IMG/VR virus record: IMGVR_UViG_3300027917_001949
Coordinates: 62,001-126,000 of that record
Strand: one strand, 5' to 3'
DNA length: 64,000 nt
Source: a virus
Notes under the pieces: model-generated
What the model saw: the letters and a program-made list of their open reading frames with translations, nothing else
Databases searched by the model: none
Told to the model about the DNA's origin: nothing
Made by a program: the position numbers and the translations under genes
In this document: one piece after another, positions 5,488 through 11,203 of the stretch
How the letters are laid out: every line of letters starts with the position of its first letter
Numbering within the stretch: position 1 is the stretch's first letter

Positions 5488-5820
5488 CACCCTGGCAGAG
5501 TAATCTGACGACTAGTGCAACAGAGACGAGTCAGTAGTTCGAGGTATGGGGTATTGGTAGCTCATATCCCTGTGGAATAGTATGGTTGTTTCTCTATATA
5601 GACACGTCATCGTACTGTGGAGGATGGCTACTTTCAGTAGGACTTACTGGGTGAAACGGGTAAACTCCATCCGGTGCAACCCCAAGCAGAAAGCAAATCG
5701 GCGATTCCGTTTAAGACCTGCTCGGTCAAGCTTTCGGGTCGGGGGCAAGGAGTTTAATGGTAACATTAAACCAAGATAAATGTTCACATAGTACAGAATT
5801 CGGCTTATAGATTTACCATA
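5419..5820 (+). ncRNA. rnpB: RNase P RNA, bacterial type A
   Basis: Catalytic RNA that cleaves tRNA 5' leaders. All conserved blocks are present in order: GAGGAAAGTCCG (CR I), AGTGCAACAGAGA (CR II/III), GGTAAACTCCATCCGGTGCAA (CR IV region) and ACAGAATTCGGCTTAT (CR V). P1 is a 10-bp helix TATGGTAAGT/ATTTACCATA, P2 is GTGAAC/GTTCAC, and P4 shows CCGAA/TTCGG where E. coli has CCGGG/CCCGG, a compensatory change. It lies among the tRNAs it would process. No rnpA protein gene is seen. Confidence 0.96.
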
Positions 5821-5824
5821 TTAA

Positions 5825-5900
5825 GTGTCCGAAGTGTAACGGTTGTGCACGGGAGATTGTGGCTCTCTCTGAGTGGGTTCGATTCCCACCGGACACTCCA
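5825..5900 (+). tRNA. tRNA-His(GTG), atypical end
   Basis: Acceptor GTGTCCG/CGGACAC, anticodon loop TTGTGGC, T arm GTGGG/CCCAC. The discriminator is T73 and the preceding base is A, so an A(-1):U73 pair would replace the near-universal G(-1):C73 histidine identity element. CCA is encoded and its A is the A of the next ATG. Confidence 0.9.
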
Positions 5901-6124
5901 TGTACCTTATCGCAAATAACTATCGATATTCCTACAGTAGAGAATATCCATACTTTAACGGTGACCTTGTCGTATGTTGGCAAGATATACCATGTGAGGA
6001 ATGTAAAGATAGGTTTTATTGCTTTACCCATGTAACTCACGTAAACAGTCCTTATTTTAGTTTAAGTGATGAACTTAGAAGGAGACCGAGTAGTGCAGAC
6101 TTATCTCAGAAGCAAGATACGTAA
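5900..6124 (+). CDS. RF-box protein
   Basis: 74 residues; the ATG shares its A with the tRNA-His CCA (an upstream in-frame ATG inside the tRNA is rejected). RF box at 32-43 (CEECKDRFYCFT), preceded by a Tyr-rich stretch and C26. The 3' end overlaps the panD gene by 32 nt and contains its ribosome-binding site. Confidence 0.85.
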   Translation: MYLIANNYRYSYSREYPYFNGDLVVCWQDIPCEECKDRFYCFTHVTHVNSPYFSLSDELRRRPSSADLSQKQDT

Positions 6125-6440
6125 TTTAGTAGTTACTGATGTTAACGTCAGTTACGATGGAAGTATTAGTTTAGACCCAGAATTAATGGAAATGGCTGGC
6201 ATTTCCCCGTTCGAACAAGTTCATGTGCTTAATGTTACGAATGGTGAACGGTTCATAACATATGCAATTAAGGGTGAAAAGGATGAGGTTTGTGTGAATG
6301 GTGCGGCAGCTCATTTGGTGGAGTTTAACGATGTATTAATGGTTCTTACCTATGAGATTGTTGACCATGGTGTGGTAAGACATTACGCTAATCACCCAAC
6401 TATAGTCGATGCCGAAGCACGGCACAAGTATTTGATATAA
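6093..6440 (+). CDS. panD: aspartate 1-decarboxylase
   Basis: Pyruvoyl enzyme converting L-aspartate to beta-alanine for pantothenate and coenzyme A. The 115-residue length is near the family norm (~126). SKI near 7-9, the self-cleavage site YDGS (Gly23-Ser24, the Ser becoming the pyruvoyl group), NGERF with the substrate-binding Arg, TYAI, and NGAAAHL are all present. I chose GTG 6093 because GAAGGAG lies 8 nt upstream and it aligns with PanD N-termini; earlier ATG/GTG codons would add residues. It is the only metabolic enzyme inside the tRNA array. Confidence 0.93.
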   Translation: MQTYLRSKIRNLVVTDVNVSYDGSISLDPELMEMAGISPFEQVHVLNVTNGERFITYAIKGEKDEVCVNGAAAHLVEFNDVLMVLTYEIVDHGVVRHYANHPTIVDAEARHKYLI

Positions 6441-6442
6441 TT

Positions 6443-6518
6443 GCGGATGAAATTCATTTGGTTGAATGCTGCGTTGCCAACGCAGATGTAGCGGGTTCGA
6501 ATCCCGCCATCCGCTCCA
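6443..6518 (+). tRNA. tRNA-Gly(GCC)
   Basis: Acceptor GCGGATG/CATCCGC, anticodon stem CTGCG/CGCAG with loop TTGCCAA, T arm GCGGG/CCCGC, T73 and encoded CCA. Confidence 0.95.
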
Positions 6519-6519
6519 C

Positions 6520-6593
6520 GCTAGAGTGATGCAACTGGCAGACATGTCCGTCTCAAAAACGGGATTTTGAGGGTTCGAATCCCTCCTCTAGCA
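6520..6593 (+). tRNA. tRNA-Leu(CAA) with short variable loop
   Basis: Leucine-type D arm (ATGCAACTGGCAGACAT), anticodon loop CTCAAAA, variable loop ATTTT, acceptor GCTAGAG/CTCTAGC. The 3' end is ACA; the next ATG starts at 6595. Confidence 0.88.
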
Positions 6594-6594
6594 C

Positions 6595-6687
6595 ATGAAA
6601 ACAAATCGATTAGATTTCGTTTTATTGATATTTTTTATAGCTATGTTTGTAGCATTGGCATTTTTGGGAGTGTCGGTTAATGGATAA
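6595..6687 (+). CDS. 30-residue single-span membrane peptide
   Basis: ATG starts 1 nt after the tRNA-Leu discriminator. Residues 8-26 are uninterrupted hydrophobic (LLIFF, FVALAFLG) after a short polar N-terminus, so a single transmembrane helix is expected. The TAA stop lies in the D loop of tRNA-Trp. Too short for family assignment. Confidence 0.6.
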   Translation: MKTNRLDFVLLIFFIAMFVALAFLGVSVNG

Positions 6688-6740
6688 ACCAACGGATTCC
6701 AAACCCGTGACTGAGAGTTCGAATCTTTCCACTCCCGCCA
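6666..6740 (+). tRNA. tRNA-Trp(CCA)
   Basis: Acceptor GGGAGTG/CACTCCC, anticodon loop TTCCAAA, G73 as usual for tryptophan, CCA encoded. The first 22 nt also encode the end of the membrane peptide. Confidence 0.93.
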
Positions 6741-6748
6741 AATCTATC

Positions 6749-6940
6749 GTGGTAGATACTGGTATACTTGGAATGGTAGGGAACATTGGCAGTTTCACAG
6801 TTAGATGTTTCGGTGACAACTGTGAGGAATGTTTTTTGCGGTTTAAATGCTATACTACTCGTTCTGATGAGATACATATTCATATGGATGAGTGGTTTAA
6901 AGTGAAACCGAAAATCGTTTATACACGAGTAGAGGTATGA
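6749..6940 (+). CDS. RF-box protein
   Basis: The frame is open from inside tRNA-Trp; the first plausible start after the tRNA is GTG 6749, giving 63 residues. C20-x4-C25-x2-C28-x5-C34 with RF box CEECFLRFKCYT (25-36). The start is uncertain since no ribosome-binding site precedes it. Its 3' end overlaps the next gene by 4 nt. Confidence 0.75.
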   Translation: MVDTGILGMVGNIGSFTVRCFGDNCEECFLRFKCYTTRSDEIHIHMDEWFKVKPKIVYTRVEV

Positions 6941-7245
6941 TGCGTGGTAAAAGATTACGTGATGCGACTATAAAAGCTGAACATACTTTCGAGAAATATC
7001 AGGGCTATAATCCACGGGATGAGAAGCTATTAACGGCTCGTTGGATACCTTGGACAGAGGACGAAATAGCACGTACCGTAGGAATTTTTAGAAAAACTAA
7101 AGTACCATGTTCATGTGTAATGTGTGGTAATCCAAGAAGATACTTTGGAGAATTGACATTCGGAGAGATAAGACAACATTTAGATGCTGATGCACAATGT
7201 GAAGAAGTAGATTGGTATCATAAAAAAGTAAGATGGTCGGTGTAG
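6937..7245 (+). CDS. CSCxxCGNPRR small protein
   Basis: 102 residues. The signature CSCVMCGNPRR (about residues 58-68) followed by F-G-E is shared with a widespread family of small uncharacterised bacterial proteins that I recognise by motif. Three Cys suggest metal binding. ATGA-type overlap with the previous gene. Stop TAG equals T8-A9-G10 of tRNA-Leu(TAA). Confidence 0.85.
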   Translation: MMRGKRLRDATIKAEHTFEKYQGYNPRDEKLLTARWIPWTEDEIARTVGIFRKTKVPCSCVMCGNPRRYFGELTFGEIRQHLDADAQCEEVDWYHKKVRWSV

Positions 7246-7312
7246 CCCAACTGGCAGAGGTGATAGGCTTAAACCCTATTCAGTGTGAGTTCGAATCTCA
7301 CCACCGACACCA
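7236..7312 (+). tRNA. tRNA-Leu(TAA) with short variable loop
   Basis: Acceptor GTCGGTG/CACCGAC, D arm GCC..GGT, anticodon stem ATAGG/CCTAT with loop CTTAAAC, variable loop TCAGT, CCA encoded. Fourth leucine tRNA of class I shape in this array. Confidence 0.9.
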
Positions 7313-7328
7313 AGCCATATACTGGGTA

Positions 7329-7357
7329 TTGACAAATTGCAGTAACTGTGGTATAAT
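7329..7357 (+). promoter_or_regulatory. sigma70-type promoter TTGACA-N17-TATAAT
   Basis: Perfect -35 (7329-7334) and -10 (7352-7357) with 17-nt spacing. Start expected near 7364, so the first product is the structured RNA and then tRNA-Phe. Confidence 0.88.
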
Positions 7358-7365
7358 GGTATTGT

Positions 7366-7502
7366 AACCTGATGAGGGAGATGCCTAACTAGCCGTAGTG
7401 AAGGGCAGATGCGGGAAAATCTAACCGGTGGTTCTAGGGGATTAGCACCCATGCTAGATAGTTAAAAGTCCATCGTGGAAGGTAGACACCCTGACTCAGG
7501 TT
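7366..7502 (+). ncRNA. promoter-driven structured RNA upstream of tRNA-Phe
   Basis: No ORF of useful length is present. A 7-bp perfect closing stem AACCTGA (7366-7372)/TCAGGTT (7496-7502) spans 137 nt; AGGG/CCCT continues it, and TCTAG...CTAGA and GCC...GGC hairpins lie inside. It starts at the expected +1 of its own promoter. It does not show the conserved cores of tmRNA, SRP RNA, RNase P RNA or a hammerhead that I can recognise. Confidence 0.55.
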
Positions 7503-7507
7503 CGCAA

Positions 7508-7584
7508 GCTGACTTAGCTCATTCTGGTAGAGCGACAGGTTGAAGCCCTGTGCGTAGGTGGTTCGATTCCGCCAGTCAGCACCA
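7508..7584 (+). tRNA. tRNA-Phe(GAA)
   Basis: Acceptor GCTGACT/AGTCAGC, anticodon stem ACAGG/CCTGT with loop TTGAAGC, T arm GGTGG/CCGCC, CCA encoded and its A shared with the next ATG. Confidence 0.94.
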
Positions 7585-7745
7585 TGGAAATTAATTGTTA
7601 TGAATGTCCCTTAACTCATGCGTGTAGTGTAAGAGCACGTAAGGAAGTGGGACGAGTGTGGGATGGTATAATTGAATCTTGGGAACTTAATGATTGTCCA
7701 CTCTACAGATTACTTCAAATAATGGAAGCAATTAAGTATCTTTAA
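7584..7745 (+). CDS. 53-residue Cys-motif protein (divergent RF box)
   Basis: ATG shares its A with the tRNA-Phe CCA. C5-x2-C8-x5-C14 (CYECPLTHAC) has the spacing of the RF box but lacks the Arg-Phe core; a fourth Cys lies at 38 (DCPLY). The TAA stop is 1 nt before tRNA-Tyr. Cluster or zinc binding is plausible. Confidence 0.7.
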   Translation: MEINCYECPLTHACSVRARKEVGRVWDGIIESWELNDCPLYRLLQIMEAIKYL

Positions 7746-7746
7746 T

Positions 7747-7833
7747 GGCGTAGCGGCAACGTGGGAGAGTTGCCCTGGTCTGTAAAACCAGTGTCCTTGG
7801 GCTTAGTAGGTTCGAATCCTATCTGCGCCACCA
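7747..7833 (+). tRNA. tRNA-Tyr(GTA)
   Basis: Acceptor GGCGTAG/CTGCGCC, anticodon stem CTGGT/ACCAG with loop CTGTAAA, class II variable arm, CCA encoded. Confidence 0.94.
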
Positions 7834-7834
7834 A

Positions 7835-8074
7835 ATGTTAAAAGAATTACGTCAAGCTAAAAAATTATACTGTTATCATTGTGATGCATTGTATGAACCA
7901 GTATCATTTTTAACGTGTCCGTCATGCGGTACACCACTTGTTACGTGTTGGTGGGGATTGATTTACGGAATGAATAAGGACGAAATTCATAAATTATGTC
8001 CTGATTGTAAGAATAGATTCTGGTGTTGGACACAGCGACCAGAACTACCCACAATGAGTGGGACATACATGTAA
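7835..8074 (+). CDS. zinc-ribbon plus RF-box protein
   Basis: 79 residues, ATG 1 nt after the tRNA-Tyr CCA. Zinc ribbon C13/C16 and C28/C31, then RF box at 55-66 (CPDCKNRFWCWT). The stop is 3 nt before tRNA-Ala. The pairing of a ribbon with the box recurs at 4525-4827 and on the other strand. Confidence 0.86.
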   Translation: MLKELRQAKKLYCYHCDALYEPVSFLTCPSCGTPLVTCWWGLIYGMNKDEIHKLCPDCKNRFWCWTQRPELPTMSGTYM

Positions 8075-8077
8075 AAT

Positions 8078-8151
8078 GGGGGTTTAGTTCAGTGGGAGAA
8101 CACTTCCCTTGCAAGGAAGGAAGACGAGTTCGAGTCTCGTAACCTCCACCA
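8078..8151 (+). tRNA. tRNA-Ala(TGC)
   Basis: Acceptor GGGGGTT/AACCTCC with a G-T pair, anticodon stem CTTCC/GGAAG with loop CTTGCAA, T arm ACGAG/CTCGT, CCA encoded. Confidence 0.94.
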
Positions 8152-8153
8152 AG

Positions 8154-8648
8154 ATGATTAAACCAAAACTTGGTGAAATTAGAACTGGTAAAGAACTTGG
8201 ATATATATCAAGGAACAAGCATATTGGTCATGCTTGTGAAATATGCGGCAAATTACGTTGGGTTCGTTTGATAGGTGGTAAACCACAGCGAACAAAATGC
8301 GAAGCACATAACGGTGGTAACTATGTAGATAGCAGTGGTAATGCTGCTGGTAATTTTAAACATGGTTTTCGTAATACTAGATTGTATCGAGTATGGAAAG
8401 GGATGAAACAGCGGTGTTATTTACCAACATTTGATTCGTATAAAACGTATGGTGCTCGTGGTATTAAAGTTTGTGACGAGTGGCATGAATTTATTCCATT
8501 CAAAGATTGGGCATTATCACACGGATATTCAGATGACCTATGTATAGACAGAATTGATAATGATGGGAATTATGAGCCGGATAACTGTCAATTTCTTACT
8601 CGAAGTGAAAATAGTCGTAAACAAAAATTAGATAGACTCGGTGTGTAG
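8154..8648 (+). CDS. HNH/AP2-type phage endonuclease-like protein
   Basis: 164 residues from ATG 8154. An N-terminal CxxC zinc half-site is followed by R-L-Y-R-V-W-K-G-M-K-Q-R-C, Y-G-A-R-G-I-K-V-C-D-E-W and a C-terminal I-D-R-I-D-N-D-G-N-Y-E-P-D-N-C block, characteristic of phage HNH/AP2-like proteins related to homing endonucleases. It may be a selfish gene within the tRNA array. Stop TAG equals tRNA-Pro T8-A9-G10. Confidence 0.85.
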   Translation: MIKPKLGEIRTGKELGYISRNKHIGHACEICGKLRWVRLIGGKPQRTKCEAHNGGNYVDSSGNAAGNFKHGFRNTRLYRVWKGMKQRCYLPTFDSYKTYGARGIKVCDEWHEFIPFKDWALSHGYSDDLCIDRIDNDGNYEPDNCQFLTRSENSRKQKLDRLGV

Positions 8649-8715
8649 CACAGCTTGGTAGTGCGCCTGATTTGGGGTCAGGAAGTCGTAGGTTCAAATC
8701 CTATCACACCGACCA
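8639..8715 (+). tRNA. tRNA-Pro(TGG)
   Basis: Acceptor CGGTGTG/CACACCG, anticodon stem CCTGA/TCAGG with loop TTTGGGG, T arm GTAGG/CCTAT, CCA encoded. Confidence 0.94.
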
Positions 8716-8806
8716 ATACATATCATCTTGGAAGGATATTGTATTCATTTGGAGTATAAGCTTCAAGATTATATTTAGATACGATGGACGATACCAAGAT
8801 ATTGTC
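8716..8806 (+). ncRNA. structured spacer RNA between two tRNAs
   Basis: A long-range stem ATCTTGG (8725-8731)/CCAAGAT (8794-8800) encloses a 62-nt AT-rich segment. No convincing ORF. Comparable in position and size to the elements at 1773, 2622 and 9174. Confidence 0.4.
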
Positions 8807-8811
8807 CTCGG

Positions 8812-8888
8812 CAGGGTGTACGTCAGCGGACAAGACTACCTGTTTTGGATACAGGAGGACGGTGGTTCGAATCCACCCACCCTGACCA
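8812..8888 (+). tRNA. second tRNA-Pro-like gene (anticodon TGG)
   Basis: Acceptor CAGGGTG/CACCCTG, anticodon stem CCTGT/ACAGG with loop TTTGGAT, T arm GGTGG/CCACC, CCA encoded. The D loop (AGCGGACAA) is atypical. The body is unlike the first tRNA-Pro, so it is not a recent duplicate. Confidence 0.88.
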
Positions 8889-8898
8889 GAGGTGAGGA

Positions 8899-9117
8899 AT
8901 GATAAAGCATAGTATTAGTAACGAGATTATTCCAGAAGAGCAGTGGGGTGACATTGGTGGTTATTATACTCTCACTAATGATGAATTAGAAGAGTGGAGA
9001 CATAATCAAACACGTGAACAACGTAAACTTGCGTACTGGGTAAAAACAGTCGCACGTGGAAAACCGCTACTTACACTTGGTACTAATCCCGTTTTAAATG
9101 CCACTGAAGCTCATTAG
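8899..9117 (+). CDS. 72-residue protein of unknown function
   Basis: One of the few genes in this array with a normal leader: GAGGTGAGG precedes ATG 8899. The product is charged and probably helical, rich in Glu/Arg at 28-50, with no Cys motif. Stop TAG lies in the D loop of tRNA-Thr(TGT), so the last six codons are tRNA sequence. Confidence 0.75.
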   Translation: MIKHSISNEIIPEEQWGDIGGYYTLTNDELEEWRHNQTREQRKLAYWVKTVARGKPLLTLGTNPVLNATEAH

Positions 9118-9172
9118 GATGAGCGGTGGTTTTGTAAACCACAGGTAACGGGTTCGAATCCTGTCAGTGGCT
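9100..9172 (+). tRNA. tRNA-Thr(TGT)
   Basis: Acceptor GCCACTG/CAGTGGC, D arm GCTC/GAGC, anticodon stem GTGGT/ACCAC with loop TTTGTAA. No CCA encoded (TCGG follows). Confidence 0.94.
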
Positions 9173-9173
9173 C

Positions 9174-9244
9174 GGGGAGAAAGAGTTATGAAGCATGAGC
9201 GATGCTGTAGCTCATTTTGGCATCATAACTAACAGCCGTTCCCC
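9174..9244 (+). ncRNA. structured RNA element ending CCCCAACATG
   Basis: Strong stem AGTTATGA (9184-9191)/TCATAACT (9223-9230), inner GATGC/GCATC or ATGAGC/GCTCAT alternatives, outer GGGGA/TCCCC. Same flanks and same CCCCAACATG end as the element at 2622-2692. Part of its interior (TGTAGCTCATTTTGGCA) resembles a tRNA D arm, so it may derive from a tRNA. Confidence 0.55.
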
Positions 9245-9249
9245 AACAT

Positions 9250-9321
9250 GCTACCGAAGCTCAAAGGTTGAGCATCCGCTTCGTAAGCGGGAGATTGTGA
9301 GTTCGAGTCTCACCGGTAGCT
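9250..9321 (+). tRNA. tRNA-Thr(CGT)
   Basis: Acceptor GCTACCG/CGGTAGC, D arm GCTC/GAGC, anticodon loop TTCGTAA, T arm GTGAG/CTCAC. The end is TCA, so CCA is incomplete. The next ATG is 1 nt away. Confidence 0.93.
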
Positions 9322-9322
9322 C

Positions 9323-9769
9323 ATGAAGATACATGAAATAAAAGATAACTATAGTGGTTGGGATGATGTGGCGACCGTCGGTGTCTTTTATTATGATGGG
9401 ACATTCGATAATCTGAAAGACAAGACTCTTGTTATAACTACATTCGGTGAGTTATCGAGTCTCCGATATTATGGATTACCATGTAAAGCAATCTTACGAA
9501 TACGGCACGCACCGAAGCAACCATTTGAAACAACCTTTATTTTAGAAAGTGATAAGGTGGGTAAGGAAATGGCAAGAGACCAAGTTAAATTCGAAACGGA
9601 TTTAGAAACTTTGAAGTCGTTAGCTGACATAGCTGTTGACATCGAAAAGATACAACATGGTGATGTCGAGAACGTAACAGAAGCTGGTTTTGTTAGGGGT
9701 GAAGTTTACGTCAAGTGGACTCGTGGTGATACGGTAGAAATAGCATTACCCGCAAAACCACATGGCTAA
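9323..9769 (+). CDS. 148-residue protein of unknown function
   Basis: ATG starts 1 nt after tRNA-Thr(CGT). Predicted alternating beta strands and an acidic helical segment (95-120); one Cys only, no RF box. The longest unknown protein in the array. No family recognised. Confidence 0.8.
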   Translation: MKIHEIKDNYSGWDDVATVGVFYYDGTFDNLKDKTLVITTFGELSSLRYYGLPCKAILRIRHAPKQPFETTFILESDKVGKEMARDQVKFETDLETLKSLADIAVDIEKIQHGDVENVTEAGFVRGEVYVKWTRGDTVEIALPAKPHG

Positions 9770-9780
9770 ATTTTTATAAT

Positions 9781-9866
9781 GGAAGGTGTCCGGCTGGACG
9801 AGGAAGCTGTCCTGAAAACAGTGGGGCTGTAAAGTCTTAGGGGTTCGAGTCCTCTACCTTCCGCCA
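9781..9866 (+). tRNA. tRNA-Ser(TGA)
   Basis: Acceptor GGAAGGT/ACCTTCC, class II variable arm, anticodon stem GCTGT/ACAGT with loop CCTGAAA giving TGA. Position 33 reads C rather than the near-universal T. CCA encoded and followed by ATG. Confidence 0.9.
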
Positions 9867-10082
9867 ATGAGATACGTTGTTACAAGACACGGTAATGTAC
9901 TTGAAGCATTCTGGTGTTATTACACTAAATGTGAGACATGTCCTAGTAGATTTAAGTGTCTCACGAGTGCTATCGCTATAGTTGATGACTGCATAAATTT
10001 AACAGGTAGCGAAGTGCGAAAGAAAATAAATGATATTATAGAGAAGCACGGTTTACATGTTGAACATCTTGCAGAAATGTAA
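9867..10082 (+). CDS. RF-box protein
   Basis: 71 residues, ATG abutting the tRNA-Ser CCA. C17-x4-C22-x2-C25-x5-C31 with RF box CETCPSRFKCLT (22-33), then a helical C-terminal tail. The TAA ends exactly before tRNA-Gln(TTG). Last protein gene of the array. Confidence 0.87.
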   Translation: MRYVVTRHGNVLEAFWCYYTKCETCPSRFKCLTSAIAIVDDCINLTGSEVRKKINDIIEKHGLHVEHLAEM

Positions 10083-10160
10083 TGCCGAGTAGTCTAAAAC
10101 GGTTTGGACGACTGGCTTTGACCCAGTAGGCTGAAGGTTCGACTCCTTCCTCGGCAACCA
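10083..10160 (+). tRNA. tRNA-Gln(TTG)
   Basis: Acceptor TGCCGAG/CTCGGCA, anticodon stem ACTGG/CCAGT with loop CTTTGAC, T arm GAAGG/CCTTC, CCA encoded. Final tRNA of the array. Confidence 0.94.
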
Positions 10161-10170
10161 GGCAGAATTA

Positions 10171-10198
10171 ACCCCACGCTTTCACGTGGGGTTTTTTA
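10171..10198 (+). terminator. rho-independent terminator closing the tRNA array
   Basis: Stem CCCCACG/CGTGGGG with a 6-nt loop followed by TTTTTT (10192-10197). The opposite-strand operon ends at 10218, so transcription converges here; the hairpin may serve both strands. Confidence 0.92.
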
Positions 10199-10217
10199 GT
10201 GCCTATTTTTTTTTCAG

Positions 10218-11141
10218 TTATTCAAGAACTACAGCATTATCAATTACGTCAGTAAATGAACCAACGTATACCCAGTTTGCACCGTACCATTCACCGTAGA
10301 TGTCCATATACATCGGACCATCTGCTTGATATACTTCAACAGGATTACTGAAAGTCATCTGCGTAAAGGTAGCATCTAGGTTCATACCATCGATGTTCTT
10401 GATATAAAGTCCGAATGGTCGTGACCCATCAGTCTTGTTGACCGTCGTTCCCTCTGGAATGACAAACTTGTACTTGACACCGTCAACCGTGCCGATTGCC
10501 ACTAATTCCTTGTTCATCCCAGTCTTTCCCCATAGACCGTACTCTACAATACCACAACCGAACGGTATATCAAGTCTGAAATATAGTTCTGGATGGTGTG
10601 CTTGAACATAGAATTCTGTTGTTGCTTCCGCATACACATCACCACTACCGTCAACATCGTCAACCCAGAACCATACCATATCTATGAATGAATATGCCCA
10701 ATAACCGTGTGCATATTGGTTGATAGTATACACACCCTCATCTGTAGGGTTGATTGTATATTCCCAATCGTATGTTAGTGTTACATCTGCGTCAACTGGA
10801 CCAATTAAAGCGGAGTCGCAATCTTCGTCAACTATGTCAACATCTATGACGGCTGCACCGTTAGGATTCAATACCGTTACACCAGCTTCTGCTCCCGCTA
10901 GTGCATTGGCAAACAGAAAGATGTCAAACCAATTGTCAGGGTATACCCCTGCCGATGCTTCGATAATTATTGTTCCGGTTAATGTTACGTCCTCACCTAC
11001 CCAAGGGTCTTCCGATACAACAACTTCACCAATTGTTGCGGTAGCGTCACCCGTTCCTGTTGCTGCCATTGCTGTACCAGCCGGAACAAGTAGCACTATT
11101 GCTGCCAACACCGTGGCAAGAAAGATTTTTACTTTGTTCAT
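10218..11141 (-). CDS. secreted protein with Sec signal peptide
   Basis: 307 residues. N-terminus has a Lys, a hydrophobic core at 6-20 and an AMA cleavage site near residue 26. The mature part is acidic, rich in Val/Asp/aromatics with many short beta-strand-like repeats and no recognised domain. A clear GAGGT ribosome-binding site precedes ATG 11141. It is the last gene of its operon, unlike its cytosolic Cys-rich neighbours, so it probably acts at the host surface or outside. Confidence 0.85.
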   Translation of the reverse strand: MNKVKIFLATVLAAIVLLVPAGTAMAATGTGDATATIGEVVVSEDPWVGEDVTLTGTIIIEASAGVYPDNWFDIFLFANALAGAEAGVTVLNPNGAAVIDVDIVDEDCDSALIGPVDADVTLTYDWEYTINPTDEGVYTINQYAHGYWAYSFIDMVWFWVDDVDGSGDVYAEATTEFYVQAHHPELYFRLDIPFGCGIVEYGLWGKTGMNKELVAIGTVDGVKYKFVIPEGTTVNKTDGSRPFGLYIKNIDGMNLDATFTQMTFSNPVEVYQADGPMYMDIYGEWYGANWVYVGSFTDVIDNAVVLE

Positions 11142-11203
11142 TTTTTACCTCATTTTATTTGATTTATATTAAGGGTTTTCACCTCGTTATACCTTACACT
11201 TCA

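Noticed and set aside
7366-7502. CTGATGAG followed later by GGGAAAA, a possible hammerhead ribozyme
   Set aside because: The base before GAAA does not close stem II with the G after CTGATGA, and no cleavage-site stem is apparent. The core rules are not met.
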